Shown: piece after piece, positions 35,427 through 44,022 of the stretch
Position numbering within the stretch: the stretch's first letter is position 1
Layout: the number at the start of each line of letters is the position of its first letter
NCBI RefSeq assembly: GCF_000255555.1
Contig: NZ_AGRW01000047.1
Location: forward strand, 62,001 to 126,000
DNA: 64,000 bases
Reading direction: 5' to 3'
Source: Treponema saccharophilum DSM 2985
Lineage (GTDB): Bacteria > Spirochaetota > Spirochaetia > Treponematales > Treponemataceae
Program-made: the position numbers and the translations under genes
The notes under the pieces: model-generated
Told to the model about the DNA's origin: nothing
Databases searched by the model: none
What the model saw: the letters and a program-made list of their open reading frames with translations, nothing else

Positions 35427-35481
35427 TGTGCTTCGACTTCGCTCAGCAACCACGGATGCTGAAACGAGTTCAGCATGACGG
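35427..35481 (+). repeat. Dispersed element, second half
   Basis: GTGCTTCGACTTCGCTCAGC, then GGATGCTGAAACGAGTTCAG and CATGACGG. The first hairpin is absent. Confidence 0.75.
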
Positions 35482-35494
35482 TTTTTGCTTTCAA

Positions 35495-35937
35495 TCAATA
35501 GCAGTCTAAAGCACATTTGTGAAGTCGTGCGCTTTTAAGTCGGAGAGCGAAATAAAAAAGTTCGCGATTCCCATATCTCCCCAGCCGATTTCGCCCTCGC
35601 TGTCCATCTGGAACAAAAGCACGTCGCCCTCACGCCGAACATCGCTCTGCGTGAAAAACGGTAGTCCGCCGATTTGATGGAACGGTGCGTTGTCATCGCA
35701 GAAGGTTTCGAAATCGTTCTCTCCGAACATATCACACGAATTCTCTTCTTCGTAAACAGGAAGAGCCAAGTCCTTCGCTTCTTTTCGAATATACTCATCG
35801 AAGTCGTCAAGGCACGGAGTCACAAACGAAACAGCCTTTTCAAACGAAATCGCATACTCTTTGTCCAGCGGAAAATATTCGTCGTCGTCCTTTCTAGCCT
35901 CAGCCACGCTCCTCACGCCCATTTCGTGAAGCTCGCT
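35495..35937 (-). pseudogene. DUF1963 (YwqG-like) C-terminal remnant
   Basis: The frame opens after a TAG with SELHEMGVRSVAEA, equivalent to ADALHEMGVQSAEE in the intact gene at 36492, and keeps the core HQIGGLPFFTQSDVRREGDV and GWGDMGIANFFIS. The 5' half of the domain is missing. At the 3' end it stops after DFTNVL, but GAC TGC TAT TGA (DCY-stop, the ending of the relatives) follows in another frame, consistent with loss of about 7 bases. It is a double-damaged copy. Confidence 0.75.
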
Positions 35938-35942
35938 CTAAA

Positions 35943-36019
35943 GTGTCATCGACGGACTTTGTTCGGAATCTGTGAGCTATAAAAGACATAGATGCTGAAA
36001 ACAAAGTTCAGCATGACAG
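35943..36019 (+). repeat. Dispersed two-hairpin element, divergent copy
   Basis: TTTGTTCGGAATCTGTGAGC, a foreign linker, then AGATGCTGAAAACAAAGTTC and AGCATGACAG. It lies exactly at the 5' break of the DUF1963 remnant, so it may mark the recombination point. Confidence 0.65.
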
Positions 36020-36026
36020 AAAAAAC

Positions 36027-36058
36027 AAAAGGCTTAGGATTTCTCCTGAGCCTTTTTT
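36027..36058. terminator. Bidirectional terminator
   Basis: AAAAGGCTTAGGA / TCCTGAGCCTTTTTT with a 3-4-nt loop and one mismatch. A/T runs on both sides let it work on either strand. It ends the transcript of the small membrane protein on the minus strand. Confidence 0.75.
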
Positions 36059-36060
36059 GT

Positions 36061-36366
36061 CTAAAGCTGCGGCATCGTCAAAAACGAAAGCAGAGCCAAA
36101 GTCCATAAAATCAAGCCTATGATGATTTTTGCCTTTCGCGAAAGCTGCTTTGAAAACAGCCAGAAAAGCGCATAGACGAGCATCACAAGAAAAATCGTGA
36201 CGCAGAACGCCGCCAGCTTTTTCATTGAAGTGCCGAAAAAATGCGCTAAAATCCCCGCATCATCGAGCAGCAATGCAGCCCTAAGCCCTGAAAAAAGCCC
36301 GAGAATCAGCGAAAGATAAAAGCCTACGAATGAGTGCAAAATATCCGAAATCTTTCTAAAATCCAT
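36061..36366 (-). CDS. Small three-helix membrane protein
   Basis: A 101-residue protein with helices at about 12-32, 48-70 and 78-98 and a basic loop (KQLSRKAK) before the last helix. AAGGAG lies 7 bp before the ATG and the terminator follows directly. No family was recognised. Confidence 0.65.
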   Translation of the reverse strand: MDFRKISDILHSFVGFYLSLILGLFSGLRAALLLDDAGILAHFFGTSMKKLAAFCVTIFLVMLVYALFWLFSKQLSRKAKIIIGLILWTLALLSFLTMPQL

Positions 36367-36456
36367 AAAAATCTCCTTATCTCCAAAGTCCGTTTTTTCC
36401 CCTCGACCTCAAGGAGAAGTTCCTCGACATCGTCGGTTGCGGGAACGCGCTTTCAT

Positions 36457-36490
36457 CATGACGGTGCTTCGACTCCGCTCAGCAACCATG
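36457..36490 (+). repeat. Dispersed element, fragment
   Basis: CATGACGGTGCTTCGACTCC then GCTCAGCAACC: the end of one copy fused to the linker of another. It overlaps no gene but touches the stop region of the BRCT-DUF1963 gene. Confidence 0.5.
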
Positions 36491-36491
36491 A

Positions 36492-37622
36492 TTAGTAGCA
36501 GTCGCTGTAGTAGCGGACTTTTGAGAAGTCGCGCTTCCTGAGGGCTTCCGGGGTGATGAAAAAGTTCGCGATTCCGTCGTCGCCAAAGCTGATATTGATG
36601 TCCGTATTGTATTCGCTGTCAATCTGGAGCAGCAGGACTTCTTCCTCGTCTTCGCTTCTGCCGTCACGCTGCGTGAAGAACGGATAGCCTCCAATCTGGT
36701 GAAGAGTGCCGTCTTTTGAGTCCTCGCAAAAATAATCGTTCATGTCCAAGTCTTCGGAGAACGAGCCTTGCGGGTCTTCGTAAACGGGATATCCGAACTC
36801 TTTTGCAGCGCTCGTTGCCATCTCGCTGTACTCCGAAAGCATCTGGTTCGGGTGGGAAAAGCCCTTTTCAAACGTCAGCGCATACTCTTTTTCGAGCGGG
36901 AAATCGTGCTCGAGGGTGAGTTTCTTTCCGCTCTTCATTTGGCTGTTCCGCCTTTCATGTTCTTTCTGCATGATTTCCTCCGCGCTCTGAACGCCCATCT
37001 CGTGAAGAGCGTCCGCACTGAGGGCAAGCGATTCGTCCACGTCCTCACGCCACACGACTCGCCAGTAATTCTGTGTCGTTCCGTCATCGTCCATGTCGCG
37101 CCCTGCCGAGAGGTCTGCAATAATGAAAATCTGCAAAAGTCCCTTTTCTGGATAATCAGGAAGATGAGGAACGTCCGAAAAGTTGATTTGCGCGAGGAGC
37201 GTGAGCATGTTTCCGTCCTTGTCCTTTGGGTATTCCTCGACAGCCGTCCAGTACGGAAGCCCTCCGAACTTGCTCGCCGTCATCAAAAGCGGCGACTCTG
37301 CTTTCTTTGGCTTTATGCGGACGCACTCCATTGCGTATTTCTCTCGGATATACTTCAGAATCTTCCTCGTCTGTAAGATTGAATAAAAGTCTTCGTCTTC
37401 CTCCTCGTCGAGTATCTCTTGAAACTCCTCGTAGCTGATAATGAGCGTTCCGTTCTTCTTGGCTTTCTCAAGCTTTGAGCTTCCTGCGTTTGGGTCAGCG
37501 CACACAAGGATATCCAAATCCTTCGTGACGCTTGACTTCACCTCGAACTTTTCCTCTGCCATCTCGGTCAGTTCCTCTCTTGTCATGTCAGGGCACGCGC
37601 CCGTAAAACATACGCTTTCCAT
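36492..37622 (-). CDS. BRCT-DUF1963 fusion protein
   Basis: A 376-residue cytoplasmic protein. Residues 1-72 form a BRCT domain of the NAD-dependent DNA ligase type: VCFTG, MTREEL, SVTKDLDILV, GSSKLEKAKKNGTLIIS, YEEF. Residues about 90-376 are a DUF1963 (YwqG-like) domain with TASKFGGLPYW, LLAQINFSDVPHLPDYP, GLLQIFI and HQIGGYPFFTQ. DUF1963 has no established biochemical role. The BRCT part is almost the same as in the LRR proteins at 41598 and 44023, and the leader is shared too. The combination points to domain shuffling. Confidence 0.82.
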   Translation of the reverse strand: MESVCFTGACPDMTREELTEMAEEKFEVKSSVTKDLDILVCADPNAGSSKLEKAKKNGTLIISYEEFQEILDEEEDEDFYSILQTRKILKYIREKYAMECVRIKPKKAESPLLMTASKFGGLPYWTAVEEYPKDKDGNMLTLLAQINFSDVPHLPDYPEKGLLQIFIIADLSAGRDMDDDGTTQNYWRVVWREDVDESLALSADALHEMGVQSAEEIMQKEHERRNSQMKSGKKLTLEHDFPLEKEYALTFEKGFSHPNQMLSEYSEMATSAAKEFGYPVYEDPQGSFSEDLDMNDYFCEDSKDGTLHQIGGYPFFTQRDGRSEDEEEVLLLQIDSEYNTDINISFGDDGIANFFITPEALRKRDFSKVRYYSDCY

Positions 37623-37648
37623 AAATCTCTTTCTCCTGTTATATATTT

Positions 37649-37703
37649 GTCATTCCGAACAAGTTTTCAGAATCTATGTGCTTCGGCTACGCTCAGCAGC
37701 CGA
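37649..37703 (+). repeat. Dispersed element, first half with linker
   Basis: TGTCATTCCGAACAAGTTTT then CAGAATCTATGTGCTTCGG and CTACGCTCAGCAGCCG. It lies between the BRCT-DUF1963 start and the LRR gene stop. Confidence 0.75.
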
Positions 37704-37709
37704 TTTTCC

Positions 37710-39944
37710 TTAATACACCTCTATCTCAACTTCGCCGTCGGTGCATTGCACGGATTTTGCGCCAATGCCTTTGCACCAGCTCTTGCCTTTTTTCACCGCG
37801 TTCCACTGTGCAACCGTTCCGCCAAAAGCGATTTCTGTGAGAAAGGTGCATTCCTCGAACGCAGTTCCACCGATTTCTGTCACGGTCGAAGGAATGGCTG
37901 TGAACTTGAGCGTCTCTGTAAAAGAGAACGTTCTTCCTTCGATTGATGTAACGCCATCTGGAATGAAGAAATAGACAGGCTTCAATTTTTTCTTGCGCGA
38001 CACACTGTCGTTTTTTGAAATTGTCAAATACTTTCGGCTTTTGTCCTCAAGGGCATTTTCGTCAGCGAACTTTTTGAGCGCAAAAGCGTCTGCGCCTGTT
38101 GCGGCAAGGTCGAGCAAAGAAGGAAGCGTCTTCATCCACTTTTGCACTTTGGAATCAAGAAGCAAAATCTCTATGCCACCAAAAGAAGCCTTTATGAGAA
38201 GACTCGCGCTCTTTTCGCCTCGAACAACCTTGTTTTTTGACTTGTGCTCAGAAAGTATCGACTCAAGAACAGCACTCGCAGAAGCGTTTTGCACCTCATC
38301 GATTTTCGCTTGCTTTGCGATATCTTTTCCAAGCGAGAGAATAGCATTCTTTGTAGTTTTCGTTACGGCGTAGAGTTTTCGCGTTTTTTCGTTGAATGGG
38401 AACATCGGGGATTTCGACACGATTTTTTCGACAGCCTCACAGTCCTCGAAGGCGTCTTTTTCGATTTTCGCCATGGTCGAAGGGATTTCAATTGAAGAAA
38501 GCGCCGTGCATTTGTAGAACGCATTTTTGCCGATTTTCGTCACGCCCTCAGGAATTACAATGCCAGAAAGTGCTGTGCAATCAGCAAAGACCCCCACTCC
38601 AATTTCGCTCACGGTGGAAGGAATCTCAATCGATTTGAGAGACTCGCACCTCATAAACGAAAAAGGAGCGATTTCTGTTATCTTATCGCCAAAAGTCACA
38701 GACGAAAGCGAAGTGCAATTATCGAACGCCTGCTCGCCGATTGCTGTTAGACTGTTCGGAAGCACAATCGATTTTAGCGATGAACAGCAACAGAACGCCT
38801 CCATTCCGATTTGCACCACGCCTTCGGGAATTGTCACTTGTTCAAGAGAAGCGCAATTCTTGAATGTCCAAGATTCGATTTGTTTCACACCGTTTGGTAT
38901 CACAACCGATTTTAGCGATGAGCAGTTATTGAACGCGGCAGCGACAATTGACGTAACGCTTTCGGGGATTGTCACTTCCTCAAGCGCAGAACATTTCTCG
39001 AACGCGCAATAACTGATTTCAGTCACGCCTTCAGGAATGACAACTTCTTTTAGTCTTGTGCAATTAGCGAATGCACAATTTCCGATTGCCGTAACTCCCT
39101 TTGGAATAACAACGCTCTCAAGAGCCTCGCAATAATGGAACGCGCACTTTCCGATTTCTCTCACGCTTTCAGGTATCACCACAGATTTTAGCGACTCGCA
39201 CTTATTAAACGCATTTTCACCGATTGCCGTCACACCGTCTGGGATAACCACGCTCACAGCGGATTCGTGGCATTTTGTCACAACGCCGTTTTCGATTGTC
39301 AAAAATGACTCTGGAACTTTGTGCAGTTCTTTTTTGAGCGAGAGAATTGGCTGCCTTTCTTTTTTGGGGTGGACGTAATATAGCGTGCTTTTTTCCTCAT
39401 CGAACTTGAACAAAGGAGAAGCAGACTCGATTTTCTCGACAGAATAACATTCGTCGAACGCATCTTTTCCGATTTTTTTCAGCGTAGACGGAAGAGAGAC
39501 AGACTTTAGCGACGAGCAATGAAGAAACGCTCCATCTCCGATTTCAGTCACGCCCTCTCCAATCACCAAATGCTCAAGCACTTCCGATTGCCGAAACACC
39601 CTCGGATTGATTTTCTTCACGCCCTCAACCGTAACATTTTTCACATTGCGGTCTATGCAAAGTTGCACAGCATCACCAGAGACAATGTAAACACTCTTTT
39701 TCACTTCCCCATCAGCACACTTCACACATTTTACATCGCCGTAAATAAAAACTTTGTATGAGTACTTTATGTTTTCCCATTCTGCCATCGTGCCTTCAAA
39801 CACAACTTCTTTTAATTTTTCGCTCGCACTAAAACCACTGCCTAATCGTGTCACACCAGCAGGAATAACAATTCTCTCCGCGTCTTCTTTGCACGCTGTC
39901 ACAACGCCGTCTTCGATTGTCAAAACATCTTCTTCGCTAGCCAT
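37710..39944 (-). CDS. BspA-like leucine-rich repeat protein 1
   Basis: A 744-residue protein without signal peptide. About twelve LRR_5 units of 23 residues (for example SVVIPDGVTAIGENAFNKCE) span residues 115-175 and 225-510. Residues about 546-655 form a non-LRR domain (VQNASASAVLESILSEHK, GGIEILLLDSKVQKWM) found in all LRR proteins of this cluster. Two more LRR units and a cap (GTVAQWNAVKKGKSW, VQCTDGEVEI) end the protein. LRR_5 proteins usually mediate binding. Its N-terminus MASEEDVLTIE is shared with the gene at 48224. The frame can be read further upstream, but only through a repeat. Confidence 0.82.
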   Translation of the reverse strand: MASEEDVLTIEDGVVTACKEDAERIVIPAGVTRLGSGFSASEKLKEVVFEGTMAEWENIKYSYKVFIYGDVKCVKCADGEVKKSVYIVSGDAVQLCIDRNVKNVTVEGVKKINPRVFRQSEVLEHLVIGEGVTEIGDGAFLHCSSLKSVSLPSTLKKIGKDAFDECYSVEKIESASPLFKFDEEKSTLYYVHPKKERQPILSLKKELHKVPESFLTIENGVVTKCHESAVSVVIPDGVTAIGENAFNKCESLKSVVIPESVREIGKCAFHYCEALESVVIPKGVTAIGNCAFANCTRLKEVVIPEGVTEISYCAFEKCSALEEVTIPESVTSIVAAAFNNCSSLKSVVIPNGVKQIESWTFKNCASLEQVTIPEGVVQIGMEAFCCCSSLKSIVLPNSLTAIGEQAFDNCTSLSSVTFGDKITEIAPFSFMRCESLKSIEIPSTVSEIGVGVFADCTALSGIVIPEGVTKIGKNAFYKCTALSSIEIPSTMAKIEKDAFEDCEAVEKIVSKSPMFPFNEKTRKLYAVTKTTKNAILSLGKDIAKQAKIDEVQNASASAVLESILSEHKSKNKVVRGEKSASLLIKASFGGIEILLLDSKVQKWMKTLPSLLDLAATGADAFALKKFADENALEDKSRKYLTISKNDSVSRKKKLKPVYFFIPDGVTSIEGRTFSFTETLKFTAIPSTVTEIGGTAFEECTFLTEIAFGGTVAQWNAVKKGKSWCKGIGAKSVQCTDGEVEIEVY

Positions 39945-39968
39945 TTTTGATAAACCCTCATCTTTTAT

Positions 39969-40086
39969 TGTCATTCCGAACAAGTTTTCGGAATCCGCAT
40001 TTCGTTTAGGAAGTTTCTCCTAAAACTTACTAATCGCCAGATGCTGAAAGTATTTTTCTTGCGAAAAATACAGTTCAGCATGACAG
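39969..40086 (+). repeat. Dispersed element with nested hairpin
   Basis: First hairpin ATTCCGAACAAGTTTTCGGAAT, a linker, then AGATGCTGAAAGTATTTTTC and GAAAAATACAGTTCAGCAT. The second hairpin loop holds a perfect inner stem (GTATTTTTC/GAAAAATAC). Confidence 0.8.
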
Positions 40087-40093
40087 TTTTTAC

Positions 40094-41479
40094 TTATAGC
40101 TCAAAGTCGCCGTCGGTGCAGTGCACAGTAATCTTGTTGCCCCACTGCCCGCGCATGCGCTCTTCCTGAATCATATTGAACCGCGAAAACGTTCCGTCGA
40201 ATGTAACGTTTTTGAGCGAGTCGTTGCCAACAAAAGCACTGCACTTGATTTTCGTAACGCTTTTGGGAATGTAAACCGTTTTGAGATTGCGGCAGGCCCA
40301 GAATGCAGAACTTCCGATTGTGCTGACACCGTCGGCGATATAAACGGTTTCGAGGGCACCGTTGAAGTACATGTTCTTGTCTTTCACATCGACTTGGAAC
40401 ACGGCGTATTTTTTTGCCTGGTTGCTTGCGATTCTCAGCTTGTTGTCCTCGGCTGCCTTTATGAGCTGCACGATGTCAGCACCCGCTTTGACGCTCTTCA
40501 AAAACTCGCGGACATTTTTCTGCCACGAAGTGCTTTTTGAGGAAAGACGAATCTCAAGACCATAATCAAGAGCCTTCACCGCAAGAACGACTGCGCTTTT
40601 GTCCTGCCAAACCTCCGCGTCCACGCCGCTTTCCTCCAGAATAGCCGAAAGCAGAGAGTCCGAGCCTGTAAATCCAATCTTGTCGATTTTGGCGGTCTTG
40701 GCACGGTTCTTCTTTACTTCCTCCCACACAGCATCCCGAACGTCTTGTGCTGTTGCCCTGTAGTCCAGAGTCTCCGCCGTGATTTTGCCGCCCTTTTCAA
40801 ACGCGACCTCAGTGCAGTTCTGGAGCGCAAAGTTGTCGAGCGATTTTATGAACGCGGGGATTGTCACCTTTTCGCAGACGGTCGCAAGAAGTCGGTTCGT
40901 CTTTTTGCTGAAGAGAAGCCCGTTCTCGCAAGGGCACTCGCTCGATTTTGAAACGATTTCCTTCAGCGACTTGCAGAACGCAAAACAGCACTTGCCGATT
41001 TTCTTCACGCTTTCAGGGATTTCGAGCTTTTCAAGGCTGGTGCAATAGCTGAACGCTTCGTCCGCGATTTCAGTCACGCCGTCGGGAATTGCGAACTCCA
41101 CGAAGTCAAAATGGCACTTTGTGAGAACACCGTCTTTCACATCGTACGGCTCAAGCTCAACCACGCCGTCAGAGCATTTCACCACCTTGAGCTTTGTGCC
41201 GGAACGCCAGAATTGGTCGGTGATTTTCACGGCTTTCCATTGCTCCATCGTTCCTCCGAACTCAAGGGAAGAAAGCTCCTTTTGTCCGCGAAAGCCTGCG
41301 TAAATGCGCTTCACGCTTTTTGGCAAAAACACGCTCTTAACAGACTTGCAGGAAGAAGAAAAAAGTTCTTCCCAATAGCTTTTTCCAACCGTATGAATCC
41401 CGTCAGGGATAAGGGCAACCTCAATGTTCGAGGCTCTACAAATTTTCAAAACTCCGTTTGAAATCTCCATCTTTTCCAT
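40094..41479 (-). CDS. BspA-like leucine-rich repeat protein 2
   Basis: A 461-residue cytoplasmic LRR_5 protein, the shortest of the group. LRR units lie at about 15-75, 115-190 and 360-420. A divergent version of the central domain (KIDKIGFTGSDSLLSAIL, DYGLEIRLSSKSTSWQKNV) lies at about 235-350. The end VHCTDGDFEL is the common cap, and the cap motif GTMEQWKAVKITDQFW also occurs internally near residue 80. AGGAG lies 9 bp before the ATG. There is no BRCT domain and no signal peptide. Confidence 0.8.
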   Translation of the reverse strand: MEKMEISNGVLKICRASNIEVALIPDGIHTVGKSYWEELFSSSCKSVKSVFLPKSVKRIYAGFRGQKELSSLEFGGTMEQWKAVKITDQFWRSGTKLKVVKCSDGVVELEPYDVKDGVLTKCHFDFVEFAIPDGVTEIADEAFSYCTSLEKLEIPESVKKIGKCCFAFCKSLKEIVSKSSECPCENGLLFSKKTNRLLATVCEKVTIPAFIKSLDNFALQNCTEVAFEKGGKITAETLDYRATAQDVRDAVWEEVKKNRAKTAKIDKIGFTGSDSLLSAILEESGVDAEVWQDKSAVVLAVKALDYGLEIRLSSKSTSWQKNVREFLKSVKAGADIVQLIKAAEDNKLRIASNQAKKYAVFQVDVKDKNMYFNGALETVYIADGVSTIGSSAFWACRNLKTVYIPKSVTKIKCSAFVGNDSLKNVTFDGTFSRFNMIQEERMRGQWGNKITVHCTDGDFEL

Positions 41480-41503
41480 CTTTGCTTTCTCCTGTTATAT
41501 ATT

Positions 41504-41580
41504 TGTCATTCCAAACTTGATTCGGAATCTCTTGCTTCGGCTACGCTCGGCAACCGTGCTTCGGCTACGCTAAGCAGCCG
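41504..41580 (+). repeat. Dispersed element, first half with doubled linker
   Basis: TGTCATTCCAAACTTGATTC, GGAATCT, then GTGCTTCGGCTACGCT-type linker units twice. The second hairpin is absent. Confidence 0.65.
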
Positions 41581-41597
41581 ATTTTCCTTAATACTCC

Positions 41598-43940
41598 TTA
41601 TAGCTCAACGTCGCCGTCCGCACAGTGAACCACTTTTGCTATCATATCTTCGTTTCCCCAAAAATACTTACTCACGGCTTTCCATTGCTCCATCGTTCCC
41701 TTGTATATGATTTCATTAAGCGACGAGCAGTATCTGAACACTTTGTCACCGATTCGGGTCAGGCTTGCAGGAAGCACGACAGACTTGAGAGATGTGCAAC
41801 CATCGAACGCCGATGGGTCGATAATCTTCATGCCGTCAGGAATCACAATCGACTCTAGGGCTGTACAATTACTGAACGCATCGAGTTCAATTTTCGTCAG
41901 GCTTGAAGGAAACACGACAGACTTGATTCCCGTACACTCCCAGAACGCACTGTGCTCGATAACCGTTATGCCCTCGCCAATCACAAGCTTCTCTGTATCG
42001 CCAGTGCAGGTGCATTTTTCTATGCCGTTGTCGTATATTTTAAGAGTGTATGTGTCTGTTTTTATTTCCTCAATCTTTGGAACGATGGACACTTCCCCGT
42101 CGGAGCATTTCACGAATTGGGCAGGCGCTTCGCAGTTCCATCTTCTGCCCTTTTCGATTTTCTCCCACTCAGCGACAGTTCCCGTGTATGTGATTTCAGA
42201 AAGGGACGTGCAGTCGTGGAAAGCAACACTCTCGATTATTTTCACGCCTTTTTCAATTACCAGCGTCTTTAACCCAGTGCAGCCAGAGAACGCACCATAT
42301 CCGATATTTTGAACGCTGCTCGGAATTGTCAGGCTTTCAAGCGAACGGCAACTTGCAAACGCAGAAGATTCGATTATTTCCACGCCATTCGGAATCGTCA
42401 AACCTTCAAGCGAATGGCAGCCAGCGAACGCAAAGCCGTCAATTTTCTTCAGGCTCGGAGGAATCACCACCGACTTTAGCGACTCGCAGTATTCGAAAGC
42501 ATACCTATCGATTTCCTTCATGCCATCGCCAAGCACCACACGTTCAAGCGACTCACAGCGGTAAAACGCGTTTCTTTCGATTTGCGTCACGCCTTCGGGA
42601 ATGAAAAGATAGACGGGCTTCGTCTTTTTCTTCCACGACACACAGCCGTCTTTTGAAATCGAAATGAACTTCTTGCTTGAGTCCTCAAGACCTCTCTCAA
42701 TCGCAAACTTCCTGATTGCAATGGAATCCGCACCCGTCGCAACAAGGTCGAGTAAGGCGGGAAGATTCTGCATCCACTTGGACACTTTTGAATCTACAAG
42801 CAAAAGTTCAATGCCGCCGTCGGTGGTCTGGATTTGAAGATAGGCGTTCTTGTCGTCACGGACAACTTGGGCGTTCGTCTTGTGCTCGCTCATAATCGAC
42901 TCAAGCACAGCGCTCGCAGACACGTTCTGAACCTGTGCGATTTTCTCTTTCTTCGCCTCTTCCTTTCCCGCCAATATCGAAAGCACGACCTTTTTCGTCT
43001 TTCCCGTAGCGTCGTAGAGTTTCCGCGTCTTCTCGTTGAAAGGGAACAGCGGTGAATGCGACACGATTTTCTCGACGTTCTTACAGTCATCGAACGCGCC
43101 TTTTCTGATTTCCGTCAGCGTGGAAGGCAGTTCAATTGACAAGACCGAAGCACACTCCTTGAAGGCGTTTTCGCTGATTGCCGTCACGCCCTCGTCGAGC
43201 TTTATGCTCGTCGTCTTTTTGTCGAGGCATTTCACAGCAACGCCGTCTTCCACGAACACGAGCGGCTTCTGCCATTCGCCGTCGCTGCACTTGACGCTCG
43301 TTGCGGGAACATATTGCAAGAGATTTTCCAGCCCATCCACATTCTCCCATTGCGAAATCGTTCCGCCAAACGTAATTTCAGTGAGGGCTGGGCAACTGCT
43401 GAACGCTTCGGACTGAATTTCAATCAGGCTCGAAGGAAGACTCACAGACTTCAGCGAAGGATTGTTTTCAAATGCTTTGAGTTTGATTACCTGAGTGCCT
43501 TCGTGGATTATCACAGATTCAAGTTCGCTAAAGTTATCAAACCCCCAGCCGATGTCCTTTACTCCTTCGGGAATCTCAATGGACTTCAGATGAAAGCAGA
43601 ACAAGAACGCGCTGCTTTCGATTTCCGTCACGCCAGAAGGAATGACGACATTTTCTATATTATCGTCACTGCACTTTTTTAGAACTCCGTTTCTGATATA
43701 GAAAACTCCATCATCTTTGATGTCGTCGACCATATCCATGAACTCTTTGTAAGTGATGACGCGAGTCCCGTTCTTTTTTGCCTTTTCGAGTTTGGAACTT
43801 CCAGAGTTCTTGTTTTCACAAACAAGAATGTCCAAATCTTTTGTGACGCTGTTTCTTACCTCGAACTTCTTGCTCGCCTTTTGTATAAGCTCGGCTCTCG
43901 GCATATCCCAACATGTGCCCGTAAAACATACACTTTCCAT
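41598..43940 (-). CDS. BRCT-LRR fusion protein A
   Basis: A 780-residue cytoplasmic protein. Residues 1-72 form a DNA-ligase-type BRCT domain (VCFTG, SVTKDLDILVC, SSKLEKAKKNGTRVIT, YKEFMDM). LRR_5 units lie at about 90-320, the central conserved domain at about 350-465 (VQNVSASAVLESIMSEHK, ISKDGCVSWKKKTKP), then LRR units at about 465-620, a cap-like segment and a last LRR block ending VVHCADGDVEL. Protein binding through LRRs combined with BRCT-type phosphopeptide or DNA-end recognition is a possibility, but only inference. AGGAG lies 10 bp before the ATG. Upstream in-frame codons lie in a repeat. Confidence 0.83.
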   Translation of the reverse strand: MESVCFTGTCWDMPRAELIQKASKKFEVRNSVTKDLDILVCENKNSGSSKLEKAKKNGTRVITYKEFMDMVDDIKDDGVFYIRNGVLKKCSDDNIENVVIPSGVTEIESSAFLFCFHLKSIEIPEGVKDIGWGFDNFSELESVIIHEGTQVIKLKAFENNPSLKSVSLPSSLIEIQSEAFSSCPALTEITFGGTISQWENVDGLENLLQYVPATSVKCSDGEWQKPLVFVEDGVAVKCLDKKTTSIKLDEGVTAISENAFKECASVLSIELPSTLTEIRKGAFDDCKNVEKIVSHSPLFPFNEKTRKLYDATGKTKKVVLSILAGKEEAKKEKIAQVQNVSASAVLESIMSEHKTNAQVVRDDKNAYLQIQTTDGGIELLLVDSKVSKWMQNLPALLDLVATGADSIAIRKFAIERGLEDSSKKFISISKDGCVSWKKKTKPVYLFIPEGVTQIERNAFYRCESLERVVLGDGMKEIDRYAFEYCESLKSVVIPPSLKKIDGFAFAGCHSLEGLTIPNGVEIIESSAFASCRSLESLTIPSSVQNIGYGAFSGCTGLKTLVIEKGVKIIESVAFHDCTSLSEITYTGTVAEWEKIEKGRRWNCEAPAQFVKCSDGEVSIVPKIEEIKTDTYTLKIYDNGIEKCTCTGDTEKLVIGEGITVIEHSAFWECTGIKSVVFPSSLTKIELDAFSNCTALESIVIPDGMKIIDPSAFDGCTSLKSVVLPASLTRIGDKVFRYCSSLNEIIYKGTMEQWKAVSKYFWGNEDMIAKVVHCADGDVEL

Positions 43941-43965
43941 AAATCTCTTTCTCCTGTTATATATT

Positions 43966-44014
43966 TGTGCTTCGGCTTCGCTCAGCAACCGTGCTTCGGC
44001 TACGCTCAGCAGCC
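43966..44014 (+). repeat. Dispersed element, linker only, doubled
   Basis: GTGCTTCGGCTTCGCTCAGC then AACCGTGCTTCGGCTACGC and TCAGCAGCCG. Both hairpins are gone; only two copies of the linker remain. Confidence 0.55.
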
Positions 44015-44022
44015 GATTTTTC

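Noticed and set aside
39945-39983. N-terminal extension MFGMTIKDEG of the LRR protein, also seen at 50231-50269
   Set aside because: These codons come from the dispersed element (ATTCCGAACA read backwards); a ribosome site precedes MASEED instead.
43941-43988. Extension MLSEAEAQIY before the BRCT start
   Set aside because: It is read from the element linker and the leader; the BRCT domain starts exactly at the ATG behind AGGAG.
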